A stretch of DNA of 54,508 nt from Zygnema cylindricum (lineage: Eukaryota; Streptophyta; Zygnematophyceae; Zygnematales; Zygnemataceae): positions 1-54,508 of the forward strand of contig JBBHKE010003317.1 of NCBI GenBank assembly GCA_037447655.1, written 5' to 3'. The notes below the pieces were generated by a model. It made no database searches and was not told the origin of the DNA. It saw only the letters and a list, made by a program, of their open reading frames with translations. A program made the translations under genes and the position numbers. Shown piece by piece: positions 10,007 to 22,655 of this stretch; positions within the stretch are counted from its first letter, which is position 1, and the number at the start of each line of letters is the position of its first letter.

Positions 10007-13000
10007 CGATAACAAGAATTGTTACTTTAATTACAAAAACAATTAGCGATAACAAGAATTGTTACCTAAATTACAGAAACAGTTTGCAATAACAAGAATT
10101 GTTACCTAAATTACACAAAAAGTTAGCGATAACAAGAATTGTTACCCAAATTACACAAAAAAATTAACGATAACAAGAATTGTAACTTTAATTACACAAA
10201 CAATTAGCGATAATAAGAATTCTTACCTAAATTAAAGAAAGAGTTAGCGATAACAAGAAATGTTACCTAAATTACACAAACAGTCAGGGATAACAAGAAT
10301 TATTACCTAAATTACACAAACAGTTAGCGATAACGAGAATTGTTACCTAAATTACACAAATAGTTAGCGATAACAAGAATTGTTACCTAATTACACAAAC
10401 AGTTAGGGATAACGGGAATTGTTATCTATATTACAAAAACAATTAGCAAAAACAAGAATTGTTACCTAAATTACACAAACAATTAGCGATAACATGAAAT
10501 GTTACCTAAATTTCACAAACTGTAAGCGATAACAAGAATTGTTACCTAAAATACACAAAAAGTTAGCAATAACAAAAATTGTTACCTAAATTACACAAAC
10601 AGTTAGCGATAACAAGAATTGTTACCTAAATTACACAAACAGTTAGCGATAACATGAATGGTACCTAAATTACACAAAGAGTTAGCGATAATAAGAATTG
10701 TTACCTAAATTACACAAACAGTTAGCGATAACGAGAATTGTTATCTAAATTACACAAATAGTTAGTGATAACAAGAATTGTTACCTAATTACAGAAACAG
10801 TTAGCGATAACGAGAATTGTTATCCAAATTACAAAAACAATTAGCGATAACAATAATTGTTACCTAACTTACACAAACAATTAGCGATAACAATAATTGT
10901 TACCTAAATTACACAAACAGTAAGCGATAACAAGAATTTTTACCTAAATTACACAAACAATTAGCGATAACAAGAATTGTTATCTAAATTACACAAACAG
11001 TTAGGGATAACAAGAATTGTTACCTAAATTACACAAACACTTAGCGATAACGAGAATTGTTATCTAAATTACACAAATAGTTAGCGATAACAAGAATTGT
11101 AACCTAATTACACAAAGAGTTAGCGATAACAGGAATTGTTATCTAACTTACACAAATTCATAGAGCTAACATGAATTGTAATCTATCTTACACAAATTCA
11201 GAGCGATAACAAGAATTGTTACCTAAATTACACATACAATTAGCGATAACAAAAATTGTTACCTTAATTACATAATCAATTAGCGATAACAAGAATGCGT
11301 ACCTAAATTACACAAACTCTTAGTGGTAATAGGAATTGTTACCTAAATTAAGCAAACTAATAGCGATTACATGAATTGTTATCTAACTTACAAAATCTGT
11401 TAATGATAACAAGAATTATTTCCTAAATTACATAAACATTTATCGATAACAAGAATTTTAACCTAAATTACACAAATTGTCAGCGATAACAAGAATAGTT
11501 ACATAAATTACAAAAATAGTTAGATAAAACAAGAATTGTTATCTAACTTACACAAATGGTTAGCGCTAACAAGAATGGTTACCTAACTTACACAAACTCT
11601 TATCGATAACTAGAATTGTTATCTAACTTACACAAATGGTTAGCGATAACAAGAATTGTTTTCTAACTTAAACAAACTGTTACCGATAACATGAATTGTA
11701 ATCTAAATTGCACAAACTGTTAGCCATAACATGAATTATAATCTAAATAACACAAACAGTTAGTGATAACAAGAATTGTTATCTAAATTACATTAACAAT
11801 TAGCAATAATAAGAATTGTTACCTAAATTACATAAACAGCTAGCGATAACGAGAATTGTTACCTAAATTACACAAATAGTTAGCGATAACAAGAATTGTT
11901 ACCTAATTACACAAACAGTTAGCAATAACGGGAATTGTTATCTAAAATACAAAAACAATTAGCGATAACAAGAATTGTTACCTAAATTACATAAACAGTT
12001 AGCGATAACAAGAATAGTTACCTAAATTACACAAATAGTTAGCGATAACAACAATTGTTACCTAAATTATACAAATAGTTAGCGATAACGAGAATTGTAA
12101 CCTAAATTACACAAACAGTTAGCGATAACAAGAATTGTTACCTAAGTTACACAAAAAGTTAGCGATAACAGTAAAAGTTATCTTAATTACACAAACATAT
12201 AGCGATAAAAAGAATTGTTGCCTAAATTACACAAACTGTTAGCGATAACAAGAATTTTTACCTAAATTAAACAAACAGTTAGCGATAACAAGTATTGTCA
12301 CCTAAATTACACAAACAGTTAGCGCTAAGATGAATTGTTATCTAACTTTCACAAATTGTTAGAGCTAACATTAATTGTAATCTATCTTACACAAACTCTT
12401 AGCGATAACAAGAATTGTCACTTAAATTACGCAAACAATTAGCGATAACAAGAATTGTTACCTTAATTACACAAACAATTAGCTATAATATGAATTCGTA
12501 CCTAAATTACACAAACACTTAGTGATAACAGGAATTGTTACGTTAATTAAGCAAATTGTTAGCGATAACAAGAATTGTTATCTAACTTACACAAATGGTT
12601 AGCAATAAGAAGAAATGTTTTCTAACTTACACAAACTGTTAGCGATAAAAGGAATTGTAATCTAAATTACACAAACTGTTAGCGATAACATGAATTGTAA
12701 TCTAAATAACACAAACTGTTAGCGATAACAATAATTGTTACCTAAATTACACAAACAATTAGCGATAACATGAATTATTACTAAATTACACAAACAGTTA
12801 GCGATAACAAGAATTGTTACTTTAATTACAGAAACATTTAGCGATAATAAGAATTGTTACCTAAATTACACAAACAATTAGCGATAATATGAATTGTTAC
12901 CTAAATTACACAAACAAATAGCGATAACAACAATTGTTACCTAAATTACACAAACAGTTAGCGATAACAAGAATTGTTACCTAAATTACACAAAAAATTA

Positions 13001-13066
13001 GCGATAACAAGAATTGTTACCTTAATTACACAAACAAATAGTGATAACAAGAATTGTCACCTTAAT
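10007..13066 (+). repeat. 40-bp satellite array, block 1 (about 76 monomers)
   Basis: Head-to-tail monomers of 40 bp (some 39 or 41). In order, each reads GTTAGCGATAAC, then AAGAATTGTTACC, then TAAATTACACAAACA. Two dyads recur per monomer: GTTA-GCGA-TAAC, and TAACAA-GAA-TTGTTA. Variants with AGCGCTAAC and ATCTAACTTACAC occur in runs. The block ends at a junction with the RT of M1. Confidence 0.97.
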
Positions 13067-13740
13067 ATCACATCATCAGGATTATCACCACACATCACAT
13101 ATATTGAATGATTTGAGCTAATTCTAGTAAATCCTAATCTTGTCAACAATTCATCTAACTTTCGGTCCCATTGCCTAGGGGCCTATTTTAAGCCTTACAA
13201 AGATTTTAAAAGTTTACACACAAGATTTTTTTTTCCTGCTTCCTCATATCCCTCAGGTTGCTTCATATAAATAACCTCATCTAAATCACCATGCAAAAAG
13301 GCAATTTTTACATCCATTTGGTGGATGTCAAAATCCTTTATGGCTGCTAATGTTAGTAAGATGCGGACAGATGGAAACCTTATAACCGGTGAAAAAGTTT
13401 CTTTATAATCTATCCCCTCTTTTTGATTATATCCCTTAGCAACCAAGCGAGCCTTATACCTTTATATGGTATTATCTGGGTTCAACTTTAATTTAAACAC
13501 CCATTTACTTCCAATAGCCTTTCTTCTAGGAGGAAGTTCCACCACATCCCAAGTTTGGGCCTCTATGATGGACTTCATTTCCTCATTGACGGCTTCCACC
13601 CAATGTTCCCTTTCATTACTCAAAAAAGCGTGTTTCAATGTTAGAGGCTCTCCATGTGTGCTGAATGAGCAAAGGCTGTATTTTCTCCCGTGAATCGTGC
13701 ACTTCGCCTAACTCCACCTAGAAATTTTGTCGCCGGTATA
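13067..13740 (-). pseudogene. copia M1 reverse transcriptase, N-terminal half
   Basis: The open stretch 13195-13446 carries [24 protein letters not shown]-type palm sequence (here [10 protein letters not shown]) and YMKQPEGY. Upstream 13466-13740 holds the broken WVFKLKLN and NEEMKSIMEAQTW-like region. The sequence ends in SVYVMCGDNPDD, just short of the YVDD block, at the satellite junction. Catalytic YVDD and RNase H are absent. Confidence 0.82.
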
Positions 13741-13889
13741 GATGGTTAGGTCCTCCTCCTTGATACATGTGATTCTTCTTGTGATTCAGTTTCAGCTTGA
13801 TGGAGAGGATAGTCTTCAACTCTTTTGGGCATAACACTTGATGTTTCTGGTGGAGAAGATGATTGCAAGTCACTTTGAGTTGATGTAGA

Positions 13890-14780
13890 TGTATTTTCTA
13901 TATTAATCTTGAAAAACATAGGATTTTCCTCTAAAAAGATATAATCAACACTTCTATTTTTCTATTCATCTGTACGCACCCTAAATACATCTACTCCTTT
14001 TCCCTTATCCTTCACTATGATTTTTCTAGCTACCACAACTCTATTTCTCTTAATGTGATATATTTTATAACCCTTGGCATGATCATCATACCCAAGAAAT
14101 ATCCCTGGTATGCCTTTTGGCTCTAATTTCTATTTTTGTGGATCATTATCTAGAGTGAATATCTTACTTCCAAAAACTTTAAAGTGACTTACATCTGGTT
14201 TGTGTCCAGTCCACATTTCATAAGGAGTTTTACCCTTTACTGCCCTTATTTCTAGCCTGCTTCTTACATAAGCTGCACAATTTATAGCCTCTGCCCAAAA
14301 TTTGAAATCTATGTCCATATAAGTTATCATTATCCTAGCACACTCTGATATAATCCTATTCATCCTCTCTGAAACACCATTTTGTTTCAGAGAATAGGGA
14401 ACGGTTAGCTAACGTGAGATTCCATGCAATTTTAGGAATTCTGCAACCTCATAAGAAATGTACTCTCGTCTATTATCAGATCAAAATCCAGCTATCTTTT
14501 TCTCATGGAGTTTTTCAACCCAAGCGTTATACTCTTTAAATTTTGAAAAAACTTCATCCTTACTTTTCAAAAAATAAACTGTAGTAAATCTACTATAGTC
14601 ATCAATAAAGGTAAGTATAAACTAAGCACCTCCCACAAATGGATACCTAGATGGCCCCCATACATTTGAATAAAATAGTTCTAGCACCCTACTACTTCTA
14701 TAATCAGTTTGCGAACAGAAACGCAACTTATGAATTTTTCCCTTTGTACAACCATCACATAGATTTGATGTTGGTTTTTG
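13890..14780 (-). pseudogene. copia M1 integrase
   Basis: The frame 14130-14363 contains MNRIISECARIM and FWAEAINCAAYVRSR, the block just after the catalytic Glu. Upstream DNA (about 14400-14780) translates with breaks to the TDDYSRF, YFLKSKDEVFSKFKEY and RSDN blocks. Downstream comes the GYDDHAKGYK tail and an acidic linker. Several stops are present. Confidence 0.78.
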
Positions 14781-14781
14781 A

Positions 14782-15519
14782 CTAATTTTTTACACCTTCC
14801 ACCATTTTTTGATTTACCATCTTTTCTAATCTATCATAATTCACATGTCTTAAACGTTTATGACATAAATCACAATCACTAATTACACTTGAGTACATAA
14901 CATCATTGTCATTATCATTTGCAAGACTCAACCGATATAAATTGTTTCCTAGAGCAAAACCCTCAGCAGCTATTTTCCCTTTATTTCTCAGTGTCTTCTT
15001 CCCATTCTCAGATATAGTTTTTAAACCTTTCTTTTCTACCACTAACCTAGAGAAAAAATTTCTTTTAAAAGCTGGGACATGCAACACATCTTCCAAAACC
15101 CTTTTCACAGGTTTTCCATCGACATTCAACATAAGTGACACCCTCCCCTTTGCTTTTGACTCAACAAAGGTATCATCACTAAAATAAATTTTGATGGGTG
15201 AAATAGATTGAATACTCTCAAATAGATGGCGATTGCGGCACATGTGGGCAGATGCGCCAGAGTCCATAATCCATTCGTCTTCCTCCACGCCTTCTGTTGC
15301 TTGTGCCATCGCAAAGTATTTCTTTTCACTGTTGTCGGGAAAGTTGCTCACAATCTCCTCGTTAAGTTCGTTGAAGAGAGTATTTGGGCAACCACATGAT
15401 TGAGAAGGAATCCGGCTTTCATCCCATCCAGAGCGAAAATTTCTTGTGGCTTTCGCTCTCTTGTATGCATAACACATTCTGAACACATGCCCTTTTTCAT
15501 CACAGTAATAACATGTCAA
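14782..15519 (-). pseudogene. copia M1 gag C-terminus, protease and pre-integrase
   Basis: 245 open codons starting at the zinc knuckle CYYCDEKGHVFRMC (CX2CX4HX4C). They continue through the protease motif WIMDSGASAHMC (catalytic Asp-Ser-Gly) to a pre-integrase start in which WHKRLGH is altered to LCHKRLRH. It overlaps the upstream gag frame by 4 nt in another phase, so one frameshift separates them. Confidence 0.85.
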
Positions 15520-16322
15520 AGGTGACCTTTATGACCACTACCTTTGCCACTGCCACAGCTAATTTTAGAATCCGAAAACTTGTTAGCTAGTGCCTCATTA
15601 GACTTACTACTACCTATTTCTAACATCTTGGTAGCTTCTTCACTCAAAATAAGTTGAATTGCTAATACTATGTTCCATTGACGCTTTGGAATAGCCTTAA
15701 GCCTATCCATTGCTCCCTTATATTCATCGGGCAAAGTTCTCATCAACAACATAGCCTGTTGAGGTGGGGAAAAATCCCCATTTGCACTAGTAATTTGAAG
15801 AAACAACCTTTTCATAGCATGGCAATGATCAAACATAATACCTCTAGAATACTTAAATTCAAAAATCTGAGTGGCTATGTTAGTCTGGACAGTAACATCT
15901 ACGTGAACATACATAGCACGTACACTAAACCAAACTTCACAGGCTTTCTTCATCTCAAGATACGACATTACCAAGTCTTTTGTCATTGACTGCTTCAAGA
16001 CGTTGAGGCAGTGGCGATTCTTTTTTCTCCAATCCGGCGCAGTCACATCCGCTGTTCCTTCCACATTGGGTGACAAGTCCCTCTCCTCGAAATACGAGCT
16101 CAACATATCTTCCCAGTATAAGTAGTCAGTTTCGTCAAAAATAGGCAATTTGGGCGGTGGTCCCATAACTTGTTGAAGGTTATGGGCATTTAGATTCGGC
16201 TGTGATCCACTCCCACTAGGAGTCACACTTGCACCTGTTGGGATATTCGTCCCTGGAAGAGCAGGTGGAGCACTAAGGCTAATAGGAGCACTTCCAGCGG
16301 GAGCTAAGCCATTATCAGACGT
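15516..16322 (-). pseudogene. copia M1 gag, start codon lost
   Basis: Gag reads from within the LTR. The conserved start position (16320-16322) is ACG instead of ATG, as in M2. The first later ATG is at 16226. The motifs are the Ser/Gly-rich leader, QQVMGPPPKLPIFDETDYLYW, an EERDLSP block and CLNVLKQSMTKDLVMSYLEMKKACEVW split over this region. The LTR end falls at codon 51, at the Gln of QVMG. Confidence 0.85.
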
Positions 16323-16855
16323 GTTAGCGGAAGCAAACCCAAAGAGGAATACCTATCAGACTAGATCTATAGTGTAATAAGGTAACTTCAAATGAAAGAG
16401 GTCTTTCAACCATACAAACATGTATTACAAGGAAATCAAAGACAGTAGAGCACAAAACACCTTAAACTGCACTCACTGCTCTCATTCGCTTAACTCTTGT
16501 GTAGATTGTACATTCTATATCAAACTGATCATTCCTAATTGAATTAAATACTCCAACGATCTTTAAAATATCTAAAACGTATGTACAAGGTTCACTTGAC
16601 AATCTACTGACAAAAATCTAAGTGTTTGGACAAGAATTGTCCACTAACAATATTTATTCCCTAAAAATCCGAGTGATTCTTATCACGTCTACATTCATGG
16701 CGTCCCTACACACTAATGTACTTAAAGATAACCATTCGTGAAGATACTATAAAAAATCCACACTAAATTTGGTCAATATTGAACAGTTGGTATTCCAAAA
16801 ATATTCTAAGTTCTAAACTCAAATTTATAAGACTTACTAAAGCTAACTTTCAATA
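16171..16855 (-). repeat. Family A LTR of M1 (5' LTR)
   Basis: 685 bp, from TATTG (16855; the second to fourth bases differ slightly between copies) to CAACA (16171). It is followed by a mutated primer-binding site (AGTTATGGGACC). The right flank AATTACACAAACAC is satellite, the same junction as at M3 (33264). Confidence 0.88.
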
Positions 16856-18992
16856 AATTACACAAACACTTAGCGATTACAAGAATTGGGACCAAAATTA
16901 CACAAAAAAGTAGCGATAACATGAATTGTTATCTAACTTACACAAACTCTTAAGCTAACAAGAATGGTTACCTAAATTACACAAACTGTTAGCGATAACA
17001 AGAATTTTTACCTAAATTACACAAACAGTTAGCGATAACAGGAATTGTAACCTAAATTACACAAACTGTTAGCGACAACAAGAATTGTTACCAACATTAC
17101 AACAACAGTTAGCGATAACAGGAATTGTAACCTAAATTACACAAACTATTAGCGATAACAAGAATTTCTACCTAAATTTCACAAACAGTTAGCGATAACA
17201 TGAATTGTTACCTAAGTTACACAAATTGTTAGCGATAACAATAATTGTTACCTAAATTACACAAATTGTTAGCGATAACAATAATTGTTACCTAAGTTAC
17301 ACAAATTGTTAGCGATAACAATAATTGTTACCTAAATTACACAAATTGTTAGCGATTACAATAATTGTTACCTAAATTACACAAAAGTTAGCGATAACAA
17401 GAATTGTTACCTAATTTACACAAACGGTTAGCGATAACAATAATTGTTACCTAAATTACATAAACACTTAGCGATAACAAGAATTGTTACCTAAATTACA
17501 CAAACCAATAGCGATAAGAATAACTGTTACCAAAATTACAGAAACAGTTTGCGATAACAGGAATTTTTACCTAAATTACACAAATTGTTAGCGATAACAA
17601 AAATTGTTACCTAAATTACACAAACAGTTAGCGATAATAGGAATTGTTACCTACATTACACAAATATTTAGCGATAAAAGGAATTTTTACCTAAATTACA
17701 CAAATTGTTAGCGATAATAGGAATTGTTACCTAAATTACACAAATTGTAAGCGATAACATGAATTGTTACCTAAATTACACAAACAGTTAGCGATAACAG
17801 GAATTGTTACCTTAATTACCCAAATTGTCAGCGATATTAAGAATTGTTACCTAAATTAAACAAACAATTAACGATAACAAAAATTGTTACCTAAATTACC
17901 CAAACAGTTAGCGATAACACGAATTGTTACCTAAATTACACAAACTGTTAGCGATAACAGGAATTGTTACCTAAATTACACAAACTATCAACGATATCAA
18001 GAATTGTTACCTAAATTACACAAATAATTAGCGATAACAAGAATTGTTACCTAAACTACACAAACAATTAGCGTTAACAAGAATTGTTACCTAAATTACA
18101 CAAACTGTTAGCGAAAACAAGAATTGTTACCTAAATTACACAAACAATTAGGGATAACAAGAATTGTTATCCTTAATTACAGAAATAGTAACCGATAACA
18201 GGAATTGTTACCTAAATTACACAAACTTTTAGCAATAACAAGTACTGTTACCTAAATTACAGAAAAAATTAGCGATAACAAGAATTAATACCTAAATTAC
18301 ACAATCTGTTAGCGATAACAAGAATTGTTACCTAAATTACACAAACTGTTAGCGATAACAATGAAGTGTTACCTAAATTACACAAACTGTTACCGTTAAC
18401 AAGAATTGTTACCTAAATTACACAAATAGTTAGCGATAACAAGAATTGTTACCTAATTTACTCAAAGAGTTAGCGCTAACATGAATTTTTACCTAAATTA
18501 CACAAAACGTTAGCGATAACAAGAATTGTTACCTAAATTACACAAACTTTTAGCAATAACATGAATTGTGACCTAAATAACACAAACAGTTACCGATAAC
18601 AAGAATTGTGACCTAAATTACATAAAAAGGTAGCGATAACATGAATTATTATCTAACTTACACAAACCGTTTAGCTAACAAGAATGGTTACCTAACTTAC
18701 ACAATGTGTTAGCGATAATAGGAATTGTTACCTACCTTACACAAAATGTTAGCGATAACAAGAATTATTACCTAAATTACACAAACAGTTAGCGGTAACA
18801 AGAATTGTTACCTAAATTACACAAACTGTTGGGGATAACAAGAATTGTTACCTAAATTACACAAATAGTTAGCGATAACAAGAATTGTTACCTAAATTAC
18901 ACAAACAGTTAGCGCTAACAAAAATTGTTATGTATCTTACAGAAAGTGTTAGAGCTAACAAGAATTACTACCTAATTTACACAAACTGTTAG
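16856..18992 (+). repeat. 40-bp satellite array, block 2
   Basis: About 53 monomers in the same orientation as block 1, between the 5' end of the M1 LTR and the 5' end of the plus-strand LTR P1. The final monomers carry the variants GAATTACTACCTAA and ACACAAACTGTTAG, also found left of P2, P3 and P4. Confidence 0.97.
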
Positions 18993-19338
18993 TATTGAAA
19001 AGGGAGCTTTAGTAAGTCTTAGAAATTTGAGTTTAGGACTTGGAATATTTTTGGAATACCAAAAGTTCAATATTGACCAAATTAAATGTGGATATTTTTG
19101 TAGTATCCACACTAATAGTTATCTTTAAGTAAATTAGTGTGTATGGCCGCCAATGAATGTAGACGTGATAAGAATCACCCAAATTTTTAGGGTATAGATA
19201 TTGTTAGTGGACAATTTTGGTCCAAACACTTAGATTTTGTCAGTAGATTGTCTAGTGAACCTTATACATACGATTTAGATATTTTGAAAATCGATAGAGA
19301 ATTCAATTCAATTAGGAATGATCAGTTTGATACAGAAT
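18993..19338 (+). repeat. Family A LTR P1, left part
   Basis: It begins with TATTG after GTTAG (18988-18992) in the satellite. It runs 346 bp and stops inside the LTR at about 19338, where the minus-strand 3' LTR of M4 begins. The matching right part is 24072-24236. About 165 bp of the LTR between the two parts is missing. Confidence 0.82.
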
Positions 19339-19846
19339 AAATATCAGACTAGATCTATAGTGTAAGATATGTAACTCCAAACGAAAAAGGTCTTTCAACC
19401 ATACAAACATGTACTACAAGCAAATCAAAGACAATAGAGCACAAAACACCTTAAACTGCACTCAGTGCTCTCATTTGCTTAACTCTTGTGTAGATTGTAC
19501 ATTCTGTCTCAAACTAATCATTCCTTATTGAATTAAATACTCTAAAGATCCTCAAAATATCTAAAACGTATGTACAAGGTTCACCAAACAGCCTACTAAC
19601 AAAAATCTAAGTGTTTGGATCAAAATTGTAACTAATAATATCTATACCCTAAAAATCCAGGTGATTCTTATCACGTCTACATTCATTGGCGGCCCTACAC
19701 ACTAATTTACTTAAAGATAACTATTCGTGTAGATACTACAAAAAAATCCACACTAAATTTGGTTAATATTGAACAGTTGGTATTCTAAAAATATTCTAAG
19801 TCCTAGACCCAAATTTCTAAGACTTAATAAAGCTTACTTTTCAATA
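19339..19846 (-). repeat. Family A 3' LTR of M4, outer end deleted
   Basis: 508 bp ending on the right at CAATA (19846), followed by the polypurine tract (CTTCCCTTAAGCTT, reverse complement of AAGCTTAAGGGAAG). The outer part, which encodes the gag leader, is missing. Confidence 0.82.
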
Positions 19847-19882
19847 CTTCCCTTAAGCTTTAGAAGGCTTACTTAGGCCACA

Positions 19883-20269
19883 TTATTTTTTGCAATACTC
19901 TAATTTAGGAGCGGGAAGGGCTTTTGTCAACATTAGAGGCTCTTCTATGTGTGCTGAGTGGGCAAAGGTTGCATTTTCTCCCATAAGTCGCGCACTTCGC
20001 CTCACTCCACCAAGAAATTCTCTCGCATGTATAGATGGTTGGGTCCTCCTCCTAGATACATGTGAATCTTCTTGTGATTCGGTTTTGGCTTGAGGTAGAT
20101 GAGAGTCTGCAACTCTTTCGGGCATAACACTTCCTGTTTCTAATGGAGAAGATAATTGCAAGTCACTTTGAGCTAATGTAAATGCATTTTCTATAATTTT
20201 CTTGAAAAACATGGGATTTTCCTCTAAAAAGATATAATCAACAATTATATCCTTCTTCTTGTTGTCCAT
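19883..20269 (-). pseudogene. copia M4 deletion fusion: integrase tail joined to RNase H end
   Basis: A single open frame reads from the integrase C-terminal linker (DYIFLEENPMFFKK, then a Ser/Pro-rich stretch and RRRTQPS) through GGVRRSARL straight into LTKALPAPKLEYCKK, the last residues of Pol. The whole RT and almost all RNase H, roughly 1.9 kb judged from the other copies, are deleted in frame near 19934. Its first 10 nt on the coding strand belong to the inserted solo LTR. It is unlikely to be functional. Confidence 0.8.
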
Positions 20270-21221
20270 AGCCTATTTCAGCCATGGATTACTCACGGAA
20301 ACACCTAAAGACTACCTCAAAAACAGCTGTGTTTCAGACAACACAGATTACTCCACAATTAATAAAATGATCTCAAACTGCACCAACATGTAGTATACCA
20401 TATACACTGTAAACTCATAAAGTAGCAGCCAAATCCACCAAGGCATCTAGAAGATATAAGCTCTAGAGTTTCCCAAATGTAGCTGACAGCTTCACAAACT
20501 AACCACTTAGACTGTTCACAGAATCTTACAAAGATATTGGAATACAATGAAACTTCACACACATATATATTTTATATCATAGAATAACTCCACAAAGTTT
20601 CACATGAAAGCATCAATCACAATGATCACGCCAACAGGTCAAAGATGCAGAAAACCGTTTGCCATTACTTTGATTAACTTGACTGCGATACCTAAAATAA
20701 TCTAAGTCCTGCAAGTTATACTCAGAGTACGGAGGCATACCAGCCGTACTGTATCTACTCTAATAACCTAACTATTCAAAAGAACAAACCTCTGTTGTAC
20801 ATAATATTTACACTGTACTCTTCGTATGTCAGAAACTAAGCTACCACTAAGCAACTACTAAGCTACCACTATCGTTTAATCATCATTACTTAAAATCTAT
20901 CCTATTCATATTATCCGTAGCTACGCTAGTTGCGCTGGCTGCGCTTTCCGTACGAATCATAAAAATAGCCGCAACTGCATTGACTTAACTGCGTCGCAAC
21001 TGCTCCGTACCGGCGGCGCGTATTTCAACATTCCGTTTATTTTACATCGGATCGCTTTGCGATCCGCTGTCCATGTGTCATTGCTTGTTCCCACCACTCA
21101 ATGAGTATTTTATATAACTTTAATTATCAATCCGTTCGCTCCCCCAATCCGTGAATCTATTCAAACCTCCATATTAAATCTAATAAACAGTTACGCACGA
21201 AACTAACTTTTCAAAACAACA
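20260..21221 (-). mobile_element. Solo LTR of a different copia family (family D)
   Basis: 962 bp with TGTTG at the left and CAACA at the right, flanked by 5-bp direct repeats CTTCT (20255-20259 and 21222-21226), and interrupting the M4 integrase linker. On the minus strand a TATA box (TATATAAAA, about 21108-21116) lies about 110 bp in. An ATG at 20283-20285 opens 8 codons plus 2 nt up to the LTR end, the same phase as gag in families A and B. A solo LTR forms when the two LTRs of an element recombine. Confidence 0.88.
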
Positions 21222-21226
21222 CTTCT

Positions 21227-21950
21227 CATCTATATGCTCATTAAATACATTTACTCATTTTTTTTCATCCTTCACAATAATGTTTCTGGGTACCACAACT
21301 CTATTTCTCTTAGTGTCATACACTCTTTAAACCTTTGGCATGATCATCATACCCTAGAAATAGTCGTGGTATATTTTTTAGTTCTAGCTTCCATTCCTGC
21401 GGATCAATATCTAACATTAAAACCTTACTTCTTAAAACTTTGAAGTGACTTACATTTGGGTTGTGTCCATTCCACATTTCATAGGGAGTTTTATCTTGTA
21501 CTTCCCTTGTTTTGAGCCTGTTTCCCACATAAGTTGCACAATTTATAGCCTCTGCCCAAAACTTGAAATCTATATCCATATCAGCCATCATTGTCCAAGC
21601 ACACTCGGATATAGTCCTATTCATCCTCTCCGAAACACCGTTTTATTACGGAGAATAAGAAACAGTAAGCTGTCGTGGGATTCCATGCAATTTTAATATT
21701 TCTGCAAACTCATTAGAAATGTACTCCCCTCCATTATCAGATCTGAACCGTGCTATCTTTCTCTTATGCAGATTTTCAACCCAAGCCTTATACTCCTTAA
21801 ATTTTGCAAAAAAATCATCATTACTTTTCAAAAAATAAACTGTAGTAAACCTACTATAGTCATCCGTAAAAGTAAGCATAAACTTAACCCCTCCCACAGA
21901 TGGGTATCTAGATGGCCCTAATAAATCTGAATAAATTAGTTATAGGACCT
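21227..21950 (-). pseudogene. copia M4 integrase
   Basis: Frames 21646-21897 (FTDDYSRFTTVYF, RSDNGGEYIS) and 21316-21624 (MNRTISECAW, FWAEAINCATYV, GYDDHAKG) give the second Asp, the core and the C-terminus of the integrase. The block with the catalytic Glu (around 21640) is broken by a stop. The downstream linker is split by the family D solo LTR. Confidence 0.82.
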
Positions 21951-22611
21951 TGTTACTTCTATGATCAGTTTTCGAAGGGAAAGGCAACTTATGGATTTTT
22001 CCCAATGCACAACCATCATATACATTTGATGCTGGTTTTTGATTAATTTTTACACCTTCCATTATTTTCTGATTTACCATCTTTTCTAATCTATCATAAT
22101 TCACATGTCCTAAACATTTATGCCATAAATCACAATCACTGATTACACTTGAGTACATAATATCATTTTCATTATCATTTGCAAGACACAATCAACACAA
22201 ATTGTTTCCACCAGCAAAACCCTCTGCAGCTATTTTCCCATTCTTACTTACTGTTTTTTTCCAATTCTCAAAAAAAGTTTTAAAACCTTTCTTTTCTACC
22301 AGTGACGTAGCGAAAAAGTTTTTTTTAAAAGTGGGGACATGCAACACATCTTCTAAAACCCTTTTCACACGTTTTCCCTCTACATTCATCATAAAAGACA
22401 CCCTCCGCTTTGCTTTCGACTCAACAAAGGTATCATCACTAAAATAAATTTTGTCATGAGAGGTAGATTGAATACTCTCAAAGAGATGGCGATTGCGGCA
22501 CATGTGTGCAGATGCACCCGAGACCATAATCCATTCGTCTTCCTCCACGCCTTCCGTTGCTTGTGCCATCTTAAAGTATTTCTTTTCGCTATTATCAGGA
22601 AAGCTGCTCAC
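21940..22611 (-). pseudogene. copia M4 protease and pre-integrase
   Basis: The frame 22192-22611 has WIMVSGASAHMC: the catalytic Asp of Asp-Ser-Gly is replaced by Val, so the protease would be dead. The frame 21940-22191 continues in phase after one stop with DLWHKCLGHVNYD and CALGKIHKLPFP; the first Cys of the CxxC is changed to Tyr (YDGCALG). Confidence 0.8.
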
Positions 22612-22655
22612 ATCCTCCTCTTGAAATGCGTTGGAAAATGCTGTTGGGCGTCCAT

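Larger units (their letters stand above)
13067..16855 (-). mobile_element. copia family A copy M1, 3'-truncated
   Basis: A minus-strand element with a complete 5' LTR (16171-16855), then gag, protease, integrase and the first half of RT. It stops at 13067, inside RT just before the YVDD region, and satellite follows. M2 has the same end. The second half of RT, RNase H and the 3' LTR are missing. Many stops and frameshifts make it a pseudo-element. Confidence 0.9.

Noticed and set aside
10007-13066. CRISPR-like array of 40-bp repeats
   Set aside because: Monomers are contiguous with no unique spacers, and the setting is a eukaryotic retrotransposon region.
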